A DNA stretch of 64,000 bases from Nocardia jinanensis (lineage in GTDB: Bacteria > Actinomycetota > Actinomycetes > Mycobacteriales > Mycobacteriaceae). The position numbers and the translations under genes were made by a program. Location: assembly GCF_014645735.1 (NCBI RefSeq), contig NZ_BMMH01000002.1, forward strand, positions 124,001-188,000, read 5' to 3'. The notes beneath the pieces are model-generated. The model was not told where the DNA came from, made no database searches, and worked only from the letters and a program-made list of their open reading frames with translations. Positions 48,042 to 56,575 of this stretch are shown in pieces. Each line of letters starts with the position of its first letter. The stretch's first letter is position 1.

Positions 48042-48082
48042 CTTCCCACACCGCTATACAGGGGAAAACAAGGGGAGGCCGC

Positions 48083-48448
48083 GTGAGTGAGCCGACGAGA
48101 CCATTCGCCAGTGGTTTACTGCCGCACCTGCGGGAGAGCCCGACGAATCCGACCCGATTCGGAAACAGTTCAGCAAGAATCGATCCCGCCCCGATCGGCC
48201 GGCCGGCGAACGGTATTGACATGACTACATTCAGCATCCGCAGCAGCCGCCCGCTCGGCGATTCGACTCGCGAGACGGCGATCGAGTTCGTCATCGACGC
48301 TATCGAATCCACCGGCGCGGCCACACGTGACGATTTCGATATCGACCAGATCGTCACGACCGCTCACGCGCTGGCAGACGATTGGGATTTCCGGCTGTTG
48401 CAGCCGGATGCCTTTTGGCGTGTGGCGTCGACCTTCATCCGGGCCTGA
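48083..48448 (+). CDS. Unknown protein, putative regulon member
   Basis: A 121-residue protein from GTG 48083 behind AGGGGAGG. The first 45 residues are Pro-rich and look disordered; a second part from MTTFSIRSSRPLGDSTRETA is acidic and helical (DFDIDQIVTTAHALADDWDF). A second Met (residue 47) could be an alternative start. No family recognised. Its promoter shares operator and boxes with that of the gene at 51130, so a common XRE-type regulator is likely. Confidence 0.7.
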   Translation: MSEPTRPFASGLLPHLRESPTNPTRFGNSSARIDPAPIGRPANGIDMTTFSIRSSRPLGDSTRETAIEFVIDAIESTGAATRDDFDIDQIVTTAHALADDWDFRLLQPDAFWRVASTFIRA

Positions 48449-48460
48449 CGTTCACCACAC

Positions 48461-48497
48461 AATTATCGTCTCGGCGCTCGGCGCCGAGACGATAATT
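48461..48497. terminator. Perfect 17-bp hairpin, bidirectional
   Basis: AATTATCGTCTCGGCGC (48461-48477) and its exact reverse complement (48481-48497) around loop TCG. A/T-rich stem ends give U-runs on both strands. Separates the unknown gene from the convergent XRE gene. Confidence 0.9.
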
Positions 48498-48522
48498 ACC
48501 GCAGCGGCATTCGCCGCCGCGG

Positions 48523-49410
48523 TCACAGGCCCTTCGTATAGTCCGCGATAATCCTGCGTGACTCCTCCGGCGGTGCAGCCTGCACACTCAACCGGTCCAT
48601 CACCGAGAGATACAGCGCCAGATCCTCGCGCCGGTCCAGATACAGCGCACTGGTCAGCTGTTCGAGGTAGACGATATCGGGTAGATCCGTTTCGGCGAAG
48701 CGGAGAATCGTGAAAGAGCTTCCCGCAGCGGCATGTTCGCCCGCAGAGAACGGGACCACCTGAATCGTCACATTCGGAAGCCGGGTCAGATCGAGAAGAT
48801 GTTCCATCTGCGCTCGGTGCACATCCCGGCCACCGACCGGCCGATGTAGCGCTGCTTCGTCGAGTACCGCCCAGACCACCGGCGGGTCAGCGCGATGCAA
48901 TATTTCCTGCCGACGCTGCCGGAAAGCCACCCGGCGATCGGTATCGGAATCCTCGTAGCCCAGCGTCACGACCGCCCGGGCGTAATCCGGAGTCTGCAGC
49001 AAGCCGGGCACCAGATGCGATTCATAGGTGCGGATCTTGCTCGCTGCCTGCTCCAGGCCCAGATACTGGCCGAACCAGGGTGGCAGCAGATCGCCGTAGC
49101 GATGCCACCATCCTGGTTCGTTCGCTTTGCGCGCGAGTTCGACAAAGCTCTCGCGCTCCCCGGGGTCGTCGACGCCGTACAGCGTCAGCAGATCCCGGAT
49201 ATCCCGCTCTTTGAAACTTGTCCGGCCGAGCTCGAGCCGGCTGATCTTGGCATGGGAGCCGCGGATGGCATCACCCGCGGCTTCTCGGGTGATCTTCTTG
49301 CTCTCGCGCAGTTTTCGCAACTGGCCGCCCAGAGCGATGCGTAGAACCGTGGGGCCACGCTCCGCCTCGACGGATTGCGCGCCACCACGGTTCTCGGGCT
49401 CTGCGATCAT
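48523..49410 (-). CDS. XRE-family regulator with DUF5753 (WhiJ/Scr1-like), copy 2
   Basis: A 295-residue protein clearly paralogous to the one at 45061 (shared GPTVLR, SKISRLELGRTS-type HTH and WWHRYGDLLPPWFGQYLGLE). HTH at about residues 26-75, DUF5753 from about 110 to 285. DUF397 lies 82 bp upstream on the same strand, giving the classic XRE/DUF397 pair. The shared operator in front of DUF397 (49770-49799) is its likely target. Confidence 0.94.
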   Translation of the reverse strand: MIAEPENRGGAQSVEAERGPTVLRIALGGQLRKLRESKKITREAAGDAIRGSHAKISRLELGRTSFKERDIRDLLTLYGVDDPGERESFVELARKANEPGWWHRYGDLLPPWFGQYLGLEQAASKIRTYESHLVPGLLQTPDYARAVVTLGYEDSDTDRRVAFRQRRQEILHRADPPVVWAVLDEAALHRPVGGRDVHRAQMEHLLDLTRLPNVTIQVVPFSAGEHAAAGSSFTILRFAETDLPDIVYLEQLTSALYLDRREDLALYLSVMDRLSVQAAPPEESRRIIADYTKGL

Positions 49411-49492
49411 GGAGTCGTCTCCGCTTTCGGGTTAACCCACGGTGCGCCACTCATCGGATCGGGCACACCACGCCGACGGCCCATGCTACCTC

Positions 49493-49711
49493 TCAACCCG
49501 CCAGATCGTCGAACTCTCCGGCTTTGGCGCCCTGCAGAAGAGCCTCGATCTCCGGGCGCGTGTAGAAGAGCACACCGCCGTCGGGGAATCGCGAATTACG
49601 CATGGCCACCAAGTTGTTGGCGGCCTCCGCGAACTCGACACAGTTCCCGCTCGGGTTGCTGAAGGTGCTCTTCCGCCAGGCTCCGATCACCTGGTTCGTT
49701 ACTTCCGACAT
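49493..49711 (-). CDS. DUF397 protein, partner of the XRE regulator
   Basis: A 72-residue DUF397 protein from ATG 49711 (AAGGAG 10 nt upstream decides against upstream ATGs): VIGAWRKSTFSNPSGNCVEF, VAMRNSRFPDGGVLFYTRPE. DUF397 proteins act with XRE-DUF5753 regulators, probably as antagonists or co-factors. First gene of the minus-strand pair. Confidence 0.93.
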   Translation of the reverse strand: MSEVTNQVIGAWRKSTFSNPSGNCVEFAEAANNLVAMRNSRFPDGGVLFYTRPEIEALLQGAKAGEFDDLAG

Positions 49712-49769
49712 AGGGACCCACTCCTTGCTCATGGTCGCTGACGCCACTGTCGCATACCGTCGGTCCTTA

Positions 49770-49799
49770 CAGATGCAAACGCAGGTGTTCTTGCATCTG
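49770..49799. promoter_or_regulatory. Shared operator, palindromic copy, between DUF397 and methyltransferase genes
   Basis: CAGATGCAA (49770-49778), 12 nt, TTGCATCTG (49791-49799): perfect 9-bp inverted arms. Each strand reads like the operator copies at 48002 and 50996; for example GCAGGTGTTCTTGCATCTG on the plus strand has 16 of 19 matches. TTGCAT is present on both strands as a potential -35, so the site may serve both directions. Confidence 0.75.
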
Positions 49800-50062
49800 C
49801 ACCGACATCAGGACGATAGCACGAAGTTCGCCGACCCGCGCCCGTGGGCACCTGGGCCGCGCGAGACCCGCTCGGAGGTCCCGCCGCGCACCTCCGCCGA
49901 TCCACCGGAACAAGGCCGTACGGGGGATATCGAGCTGGGTCGACCGCCCGATCGGCGGCCGCGAGTCTTGTACTGTCGCAGTGGACATCGGTTTCACCAG
50001 CTGTCGGGCCACCGCCGGTACCCGCATCGGCGCGCTCCGACCATGACCGCCAGGAGTCCGCC

Positions 50063-50860
50063 GTGTCCGAAGAACACCGCCCCGCGATCCGCACCGATAT
50101 CCCGCATTCCGCGCGCATCTGGAACTACTGGATGGGCGGTAAGGACAACTACGAGGTCGACCGCATCGCCGGGGACGCGGGTATCGCGGTCGATCCGGAG
50201 ATCACCACCATGGCCGCCCAGTCACGGCAGTTCCTCATCCGGGCGGTGCGATTCGTGGCCGCGGAGAAGGGAATCCGGCAGTTCCTCGATATCGGGAGCG
50301 GCCTGCCCACCATGCAGAACACCCATCAGGTGGCCCAGGGTGTCGCACCGGAATCCAAGATCGTCTATGTGGACAACGATCCACTCGTGCTCTCGCACGC
50401 CCGGGCACTGCTGGCCGATACCACCGACCAGGGCGTGACCGTCTACCTCGACTCCGATTACCACCGGCCCGAGCTCATCGTCACCGACGCACGACACGTA
50501 CTCGATTTCACCCGGCCGGTGGCGGTGATGTTCATGGGCGTGCTGGGGCATACACACTCCTACGAGGAGATGCAGCGGATCGTGGAGACCGTTGTAGAGG
50601 CCACCCCGGCCGGGAGTTACCTGGTCCTATGGGACGGCACCGACGACAGTCGGGCGTACGTGACGCTGTGCCGCAATTACACCGACACCGGAGGTGTGCC
50701 CTATATTCCCCGCCCGCACTCGGAGATCCGGGCCGTGTTCGGCGGATTGGAACTGGTGGAACCGGGCGTGGTGCCGATAGATCGATGGCGCCCGGACGGC
50801 CCCCGCGACGAGACTCCCCGGCCGGTCTCCGCCTACGGCGGCGTGGGACGCAAGCCCTGA
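50063..50860 (+). CDS. SAM-dependent methyltransferase, DUF574 type
   Basis: A 265-residue methyltransferase of the actinobacterial DUF574/Methyltransf_19 group, GTG at 50063 with CAGGAG upstream; the frame is open to 49844 but the family begins here. Typical blocks: HSARIWNYWMGGKDNYEVDR, FLDIGSGLPTMQNTHQ (SAM loop), VYVDNDPLVLSHARALL and GGLELVEPGVVP. Such genes are repeatedly found beside XRE-DUF5753/DUF397 genes; target unknown. A 250-nt gap separates it from the shared operator. Followed by a perfect hairpin. Confidence 0.93.
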   Translation: MSEEHRPAIRTDIPHSARIWNYWMGGKDNYEVDRIAGDAGIAVDPEITTMAAQSRQFLIRAVRFVAAEKGIRQFLDIGSGLPTMQNTHQVAQGVAPESKIVYVDNDPLVLSHARALLADTTDQGVTVYLDSDYHRPELIVTDARHVLDFTRPVAVMFMGVLGHTHSYEEMQRIVETVVEATPAGSYLVLWDGTDDSRAYVTLCRNYTDTGGVPYIPRPHSEIRAVFGGLELVEPGVVPIDRWRPDGPRDETPRPVSAYGGVGRKP

Positions 50861-50877
50861 CCGCCACCGGACGCCTC

Positions 50878-50909
50878 GTCGCCGCCGCCCCGCGCGGGGC
50901 GGCGGCGAC
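50878..50909 (+). terminator. GC-rich 14-bp hairpin after the methyltransferase gene
   Basis: GTCGCCGCCGCCCC (50878-50891) and GGGGCGGCGGCGAC (50896-50909) around loop GCGC, perfect pairing. Confidence 0.75.
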
Positions 50910-50995
50910 AGAGATGCCGGAAGATGCAGCGCCACAGCGCTGATCGCGGCAAAATCATCCGGAACGGCCGCGACTGCAATCTCGTCTGTCGTTTG

Positions 50996-51034
50996 CAGAT
51001 GTACTTGCATTTGTAAGCGACATCGGCTTAGACT
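50996..51034 (+). promoter_or_regulatory. Promoter with shared operator, copy 2
   Basis: GCAGATGTACTTGCATTTG recurs here at 50995-51013, identical to 48002-48020 over 19 bases. -35 TTGCAT (51005-51010), 18 nt, -10 TAGACT (51029-51034), the same as copy 1. Serves the small gene at 51130. Confidence 0.8.
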
Positions 51035-51129
51035 CAGGCGCACAAGAGGGGCGATACGCAGCATTTCATCCAGTCTGATTCGCCGGCCGGAGGTGTCGCC
51101 CCGCAACGTCGCATGTGAGGGGCAACCGA

Positions 51130-51384
51130 ATGATCCAACCATTCCGAAGTCCCCATCGGAACGCCGTCGGTAGCACCAGCGGCGCTCATTCGCTCGGGCA
51201 TCATCCGGAACCGCTACGCCGCTACGCGGCCCCCGAAGCCGGCACCGATTGCAGCGCCGAGCCACCGGTGCTCACCTACCGGCAGGCACGCGAGATCCTG
51301 CACATCCACGATGTGCACGGCCCGCAGTGTCGCCAGTGGCTGGCTGCCGCCGCCTACCTGTCCGCGGGACTCGACGACGAATAG
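51130..51384 (+). CDS. Small unknown protein, putative regulon member
   Basis: An 84-residue protein from ATG 51130 with GAGGGG upstream. N-terminal half is disordered and rich in His/Pro/Ser; the C-terminal half LTYRQAREILHIHDVHGPQC and WLAAAAYLSAG is helical. No family recognised. Shares its promoter type with the gene at 48083 but the two proteins show no clear similarity. Confidence 0.7.
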   Translation: MIQPFRSPHRNAVGSTSGAHSLGHHPEPLRRYAAPEAGTDCSAEPPVLTYRQAREILHIHDVHGPQCRQWLAAAAYLSAGLDDE

Positions 51385-51504
51385 GTATCCGAGCAGGCGC
51401 CGACCGCAGCACCGTAGGAAAAAGGTCGGCCGATGCCGATTCGTGCTGGCTTTCCGGCAACGAGCGAGAGATTCTGGAATCCCGCGCTCATGTGGATGGT
51501 GACC

Positions 51505-51939
51505 ATGCGAATCGCCGAGATACTGCGCAACAAGGGCAGCGCCGTAACAACCGCCCGCCCGGACCTGGACATCCGTGCGCTGCTGGCCCTACTGGCGGAA
51601 CACAACATCGGAGCCGTGGTCGTCTCACCCGACGGCCACCGGATCGCCGGGATCGTCTCCGAACGAGATATCGTCCGCGCCCTGCATCGGCACGGCGCCG
51701 CGCTACTGGACTCCCCGGTTTCGCGGATCATGTCCACCGTGGTTCGTACCTGCGCACCCGACGACCATGTCGACGGACTCCGCAGGATCATGACCGATCA
51801 CCGGGTACGGCATCTACCGGTGGTCTCCGGCGACGAACTGGTCGGGATCGTGAGCATCGGCGATGTGGTCAAGAGTGCCATCTCCGAACTCAAGACCGAG
51901 CGTGAACAGCTCGTCGAATACCTACAGGGCGGATATTGA
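51505..51939 (+). CDS. Two-CBS-domain protein
   Basis: About 144 residues: MRIAEILRNKGSAVTTARPD, then CBS 1 with VVVSPDGHRIAGIVSERDIV and CBS 2 with HRVRHLPVVSGDELVGIVSI. Resembles Hrp1-like and other free-standing CBS pairs, which bind adenosyl nucleotides and act as energy or stress sensors. Start is uncertain; MRIAEIL is the usual family start, while in-frame ATGs exist at 51490 and earlier. Ends 4 bp from the convergent PNPOx-like gene. Confidence 0.88.
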   Translation: MRIAEILRNKGSAVTTARPDLDIRALLALLAEHNIGAVVVSPDGHRIAGIVSERDIVRALHRHGAALLDSPVSRIMSTVVRTCAPDDHVDGLRRIMTDHRVRHLPVVSGDELVGIVSIGDVVKSAISELKTEREQLVEYLQGGY

Positions 51940-51943
51940 ACGT

Positions 51944-52363
51944 TCAGCCGAGATCAGCGGACAGCCAGCGCTCGGGACGCATGAAAACCACAACGTGCTC
52001 CCCCAGTTCGGCCTCGGCGAAGGACAGATAGTCCTCCACCCGGTCGGGTGGGAGGTAGCGCGCCACCATCTCCCGGTGCCGGTCGTCGGTCATCGGCTCG
52101 ACCCGGGTCACCGGGCCCTCGACGCTCACATAGCGAACCGTCGGCGTCAGCCGTTCGGCCATCAGGCTGAACCGTCCCGCCGCCCGGATCCGGCGCATCT
52201 TCTCCGATTCCGGTCCGGTCAGTACCCATAGATCACCGCCCGGCTCGTACTGATACCAGATGGGCACGGTGAGCGGACCCCGCTGCGGGCCCGCCGATAC
52301 CGCGAGCGCACCGATATGCGGTTCGGCCAGAAACGACTGACGTTCATCGAGGGTGAGTGGCAT
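51944..52363 (-). CDS. PNPOx-like flavin/F420-binding protein
   Basis: A 139-residue split-barrel protein: MPLTLDERQSFLAEPHIGAL, PLTVPIWYQYEPGGDLWVLT, MRRIRAAGRFSLMAERLTPT and VRYVSVEGPVTRVEPM are typical of pyridoxamine phosphate oxidase-like proteins, many of which in Mycobacteriales use F420. Cofactor and substrate unproved. Start at MPLTLDER (52363) rather than the upstream ATG at 52384. Divergent from the sulfur operon. Confidence 0.88.
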   Translation of the reverse strand: MPLTLDERQSFLAEPHIGALAVSAGPQRGPLTVPIWYQYEPGGDLWVLTGPESEKMRRIRAAGRFSLMAERLTPTVRYVSVEGPVTRVEPMTDDRHREMVARYLPPDRVEDYLSFAEAELGEHVVVFMRPERWLSADLG

Positions 52364-52468
52364 ACCGGCACCATAACCCGGCACACCGACAACTTCCGCG
52401 GCCTACTCGCCTCGCTGCCGGACCACCCGAAACCGACTGCGCACCAAGTGCACTGGGCGAACTTTCCG

Positions 52469-52485
52469 ACAATGAGTATCGTTGT
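52469..52485. promoter_or_regulatory. Dyad upstream of the four-gene sulfur/metal operon
   Basis: ACAATGA-GTA-TCGTTGT, 7-bp arms with one mismatch, 27 bp before the first start codon and next to the GGAAGGAG ribosome site, so it would overlap the promoter. Its AATGAGTATCGTT core is similar to Fur/Zur-type boxes (AATGATxATCATT-like), which is suggestive but not proof of metal control. Confidence 0.45.
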
Positions 52486-52512
52486 TCGCAGTCCGGCGGA
52501 AGGAGCGATCAC

Positions 52513-53805
52513 ATGGGATCACCCCTGCGCCGTCCGGAGTATCCGGTGCTCGCGGCGGAGGCGGCGGCGAGCTCCGCGTCCGACCTCCTACCGGCCAGTG
52601 TCCGCACCTCTTTTCCGGCGCTGGCCGATACCGCCGAGACCTACCTGGACAGCGCCGCCACCACGCAGAAGCCCCGCGCCGTGGTCGAGACGGTCCGGGA
52701 TTATCACGCCGTCGCCACTGCCAACGCGGCGCGCGGCACCTACCCGTGGTCGACGGCGCTCACCCAGCGCATCGCCGCGGTCCGGGCTCGCGCCGCGCAG
52801 TTCCTCGGCGCCGCCCACCCCGACGAGATCGTTTTCACCGGCGGCGCCACCGCCGCACTCAATGCCGTCGCACTTTCCTGGGGGCTGACAGCCCTGCGCG
52901 ACGGTGACGAGATCATGTACAGCCCCCGCGACCACGTGGCCAATATCGCGCCCTGGCTCCTGCTCCGGGACACTCTCGGGCGTTTCGGCCGCCGGATCGA
53001 ACTCGTGCCCTACCGGGTCACCGCGGCCGGCCGGGCGGATACCACCGATATCGCCGGGAAACTGAGCCCTCGCACCCGGCTGCTCACCGTGACTCACCTG
53101 CATCATGTGTACGGCGCCCTCAACACCCTCGCCGAACTACGCGACCGCCTCCCCGAACGGGTGCTGCTCTGTGTCGACTGCAGCCAGAGCGGCGGACATA
53201 TCCCGGTGGATGTGGCCGCGCTGGGTGCCGATTTCGCGGCCTTCGCGGCGCACAAGATGTTCGCGGCGCCGGGCACCGGAATCCTGTACTGCCGTCGCCG
53301 GACACACACCGAGCTGCGCCCTTTCCTCCCGGGCGGAACCACCGATGCGGTACTCACCGCCGCCGGTTTCGACAGCGGTGTCATGCCGGGTCTGCTCGAG
53401 GGTGGTACGCCGAACATCCCGGGCATACTCTCGCTGGGGACCGCGCTGGAGGTACTCGATTCCTACGGTATGTCCGCCGTCGCGGCGCACAACCGGGCAC
53501 TGACCGGGCGGTTGATCCGTGGGCTGCGGGCCGTACCCGGGGTGGATTTCCTGCCGGGGCCCGCCCATGAGCGGCGCGACGACGGGTACGGCATCGTCTC
53601 GTTCACCCTGGCCGGGATATCCGCGGCGGACCTGGGGTTCATCCTCGCCGAATACGGTTTCCTCGTCCGGACCGGTGCCCACTGCGTGCCCACGGACGGG
53701 GGCGACCCCGAATCGGTGCGGGTCAGCACTCACATCTACACCTGCCTCGACGATATCGACCGCTTCGTCGACTGCGTCCGGACCCTCGCCGAGGAGCTGC
53801 AATGA
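52513..53805 (+). CDS. SufS-like cysteine desulfurase (class V aminotransferase)
   Basis: A 430-residue PLP enzyme from ATG 52513 (GGAAGGAG upstream). SufS-group features: TYLDSAATTQKPRAVVETVR, VFTGGATAALNAVA, VDCSQSGGHIPVDVAALGAD, PLP lysine K248 in AAHKMFAAPGTG, and the loop Cys C391 in RTGAHCVPTD, needed for persulfide formation. It could release sulfur from cysteine, or sulfinate, selenide and so on. No Suf/Isc scaffold genes are nearby; the next three genes follow with 4-bp overlaps, so it likely supplies sulfur to that pathway. First gene of the operon. Confidence 0.9.
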   Translation: MGSPLRRPEYPVLAAEAAASSASDLLPASVRTSFPALADTAETYLDSAATTQKPRAVVETVRDYHAVATANAARGTYPWSTALTQRIAAVRARAAQFLGAAHPDEIVFTGGATAALNAVALSWGLTALRDGDEIMYSPRDHVANIAPWLLLRDTLGRFGRRIELVPYRVTAAGRADTTDIAGKLSPRTRLLTVTHLHHVYGALNTLAELRDRLPERVLLCVDCSQSGGHIPVDVAALGADFAAFAAHKMFAAPGTGILYCRRRTHTELRPFLPGGTTDAVLTAAGFDSGVMPGLLEGGTPNIPGILSLGTALEVLDSYGMSAVAAHNRALTGRLIRGLRAVPGVDFLPGPAHERRDDGYGIVSFTLAGISAADLGFILAEYGFLVRTGAHCVPTDGGDPESVRVSTHIYTCLDDIDRFVDCVRTLAEELQ

Positions 53806-55079
53806 GTACAGAGATCAGCGCATCCACCGAAGCCCGCACCCACTACGACCGGCGGGCCGCCGCACGGATCCTGGCCGAACTCGCCCGGCCCGGTCTGTTC
53901 GCCGCGCACGGCGCGGTGCGGGTGGGCAGGATCGAATACACCGCGACCGAGTTGCGGGCCGAACCGGACAGTCATCTCACTTTCTCGCAGCGGCTGTACC
54001 TGGAGCGGTTCATGCGGCCCTGTCGCGCCGACGAGGTCACCTCCGCCACCCACCGGATGACCTGGGTCGACAGCGCCGGGATCCCCAATACCGGCTTCTA
54101 TCGGGCGGACGCGCTGGGACCACTGGTACCGATGGCCACCCGGGAAGCGGTGCTCACCCTCTGGCGTTCCATCGACGACAACCCAGGACTGAGCGAACGG
54201 ATCGCGCGGCTCGACGCCACGGCGCACGCGGTGCTGGCCGGTACCACCACCGATCACGCACCCATCGATATCCTCCGGGTCGGGGTGGAATCCGCGGGCC
54301 GGGCACTGGCCCAGCATGCGCTGATCGCACCGCAGACCCCATACCGGACAGCCGGTGAATTCGCCTGCGGCTTACGCGATTCCGGGATCTTCACCGCGGT
54401 CGCGACCCGGTGGTTCTGGGAACTGCAGGCCTCCACGTATCGGCGCGGGATGATCCCGGTTACCCTCCGGACCGGAACGGACCGATCGGTCCGGTATTCC
54501 TCGCAGTCGGTCGCGACTCTGCGGGCGATGAAGGACGCGACCGTCGCCGACGCGCACCGCGTGATGGATCGGGCGATTACCGAAGAAGGGTTGAGCGTAC
54601 CCGCGGCGATCGCCAGGTATCACGACGATCTGGATCTCATCTCCCGCCAGTACGCACTGCTGCCCGCAGGCGAGCACCCGATCTGCCTGGCCGCGGTCAC
54701 GCACTCCGCCGGCGCCGCGAGCTCCGCGTTGCTGGCCGATGTGGTGGACCGTTTGGTCGAGGTGTTCACCGACGTCGCCGCACGCTGCGAACCGGTCGAG
54801 GTTCCGGCGCGGGGGGAATCGGATACGGGCCCGGCGGCGTGGGAGGACCGGATCTTCTACGTCCCTGATATGACCTGCAAACACTGTGTACGCACAATCG
54901 GCGGCGTGCTGGAATCGATGGATATCCGGGTCGTGGACATCGACCTCGACAGCAAGCGGATCGTGGCCGAGTTCCGCAGCCCGCGTAACCGGGCCCGCGC
55001 CTTCGAAGCGCTGCGCGATGGTGGATACAACCCGGTGGGCGAGCGACCGGATCCGATGCGTCCGGGGAATCTCGGATGA
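53802..55079 (+). CDS. Unknown domain fused to a heavy-metal-associated (HMA) domain
   Basis: A 425-residue protein that starts in the ATGA of the upstream stop. Residues about 345-415 are an HMA/CopZ-type domain (DRIFYVPDMTCKHCVRTIGG, metal-binding C359-x2-C362, then VVDIDLDSKRIVAEF) which normally binds Cu(I) or another soft metal. Residues 1-340 are a helical domain I do not recognise (LTFSQRLYLERFMRPCRADE, SGIFTAVATRWFWELQASTY). No signal peptide or membrane span, so it is cytosolic. The fusion and operon position suggest metal delivery to, or metal chelation by, the product of the pathway. Confidence 0.85.
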   Translation: MSTEISASTEARTHYDRRAAARILAELARPGLFAAHGAVRVGRIEYTATELRAEPDSHLTFSQRLYLERFMRPCRADEVTSATHRMTWVDSAGIPNTGFYRADALGPLVPMATREAVLTLWRSIDDNPGLSERIARLDATAHAVLAGTTTDHAPIDILRVGVESAGRALAQHALIAPQTPYRTAGEFACGLRDSGIFTAVATRWFWELQASTYRRGMIPVTLRTGTDRSVRYSSQSVATLRAMKDATVADAHRVMDRAITEEGLSVPAAIARYHDDLDLISRQYALLPAGEHPICLAAVTHSAGAASSALLADVVDRLVEVFTDVAARCEPVEVPARGESDTGPAAWEDRIFYVPDMTCKHCVRTIGGVLESMDIRVVDIDLDSKRIVAEFRSPRNRARAFEALRDGGYNPVGERPDPMRPGNLG

Positions 55080-56575
55080 CGGTACGGCCGCCGCTGCCTG
55101 CCGATCGTGCCACGCCTACCCGGCATATCGGACCGCCCGCGTTACCGGCGCACTGGGATCGGCTCGTCCGAGCCTTCCTTGCCGACCGGGCGGTTGTCGA
55201 CGAGGTGATGCACCGGTTCGGGACACCGGTGCATCTGCTCTTCCCACAAATTTTCGCGCGCAATATCGATCGGCTGACCGCGGTACTCGACGACGCGCGA
55301 ACGGGATATCGGATCTGCTACGCGCACAAGGTGAACCGATCCCGGGCCCTCGTCCGTACGGCCGCCGTACACGGGATCGGCGTGGACGTGGCCTCGGCCG
55401 GCGAACTGGATTCGGCGGTGGCCGCCGGATTCGCGCCCGGCCGGATCGAGGTGACCGGACCGAAAGGCGCCGCGTTCCTACGGGTTCTGGTGGGGTCGGG
55501 CGTAACTGTGAACGTCGACAACGAATGGGAGTTGCGGACACTCGCCGACCTTGCCGATCCCACGGCCCCGGTCCCGGTACTACTCCGGGTCAGTGGATTC
55601 GCGGGCTCGCAGGTGAGCCGCTTCGGCATTCCGGTGCACCAGGTGGATCGCGCTCTGTCGATCCTGGCCCGGCACCGGGATCGGCTCGTGTTCCACGGCA
55701 CGGCATTCCATCTCGACACCGGCGATACCGGCGAACGCGTGCGTGCGGCCGATACCTGTTTCGCACTTCTCGAACAGGCCTACGCCGCCGGGCTCGCGCC
55801 GTCGGTACTGAACGTCGGCGGCGGCCTGCGCCAGGTGTTCACTGCCGACGGTGACCGGTTCGACGATTATGTGAGCCGGTTGCGCGCGGCACTCGCCGGT
55901 GACGGTGCGGCGATGAGCTGGGGTAACAACACCTTCGGCTATCAGGTCGACGGCGGGGCGGTACGTGGGTCACCGGTCTTCCACAAATACGCCAACACCG
56001 TTCCCGCCGACGAGATGCTGGCCGATTTCCTGGGCGCCCCGCTAGAGCGCCACGGCGGCCGCAGTATCGCCCGGGTGGCCTCCGACAACCTCCTCGATAT
56101 CTGGCTGGAACCGGGAAAGGCGCTCGCCGATCACGCCGGAATCACCGTGGCCCGGGTCGAGTTCGTGAAGGAGGCCTCCGACGGCAGCGTGCTCGTACAT
56201 GTGGATATCAGCCGCGACGCGGTGACCCCGGCCGATCAAGAGGTGATGGCCGATCCGCTACTGCTGCCGGGCGACCGGCCGGCGCCCACCGAAAAGCCGG
56301 TCGGCGTGTTCCTCGCCGGCCGGCTCTGCCTCGAAAGGGATCTCATCACCACGCACAAGGTCTGGCTGCCCTGGCTGCCCCGGCCGGGTGATCTGCTCGT
56401 ATTCCCGAACACCGCCGGGTACCACATGGATCTGTCGGCGGCCTCGGCTGCCATGCACCCTCCCCCGGCGAAGGTCGCCGTGGTCCGCCGCAACGGGCGT
56501 TTCCTCGCGACTCCCGACGCGGACTACGCGCCGCCCTCCCCCACCGTCGATCCAGCAACTCCCGAGGTTTCGTGA
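55076..56575 (+). CDS. Y4yA-type PLP decarboxylase (ornithine/DAP decarboxylase fold)
   Basis: A 499-residue group IV decarboxylase starting in the ATGA of the upstream stop. PLP lysine K85 in ICYAHKVNRSRAL, the glycine loop VLNVGGGLRQVFTADG, and the C-terminal barrel with FVKEASDGSVLVHVDISRDA. FHGTAFHLDTGD is where related enzymes have a His stacking on PLP. Closest named group is Y4yA; related SbnH and LysA/SpeC decarboxylate carboxylated amino acids. Expected product is an amine built from the amino acid made by the neighbouring cysteine synthase-like enzyme. Confidence 0.88.
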   Translation: MTVRPPLPADRATPTRHIGPPALPAHWDRLVRAFLADRAVVDEVMHRFGTPVHLLFPQIFARNIDRLTAVLDDARTGYRICYAHKVNRSRALVRTAAVHGIGVDVASAGELDSAVAAGFAPGRIEVTGPKGAAFLRVLVGSGVTVNVDNEWELRTLADLADPTAPVPVLLRVSGFAGSQVSRFGIPVHQVDRALSILARHRDRLVFHGTAFHLDTGDTGERVRAADTCFALLEQAYAAGLAPSVLNVGGGLRQVFTADGDRFDDYVSRLRAALAGDGAAMSWGNNTFGYQVDGGAVRGSPVFHKYANTVPADEMLADFLGAPLERHGGRSIARVASDNLLDIWLEPGKALADHAGITVARVEFVKEASDGSVLVHVDISRDAVTPADQEVMADPLLLPGDRPAPTEKPVGVFLAGRLCLERDLITTHKVWLPWLPRPGDLLVFPNTAGYHMDLSAASAAMHPPPAKVAVVRRNGRFLATPDADYAPPSPTVDPATPEVS

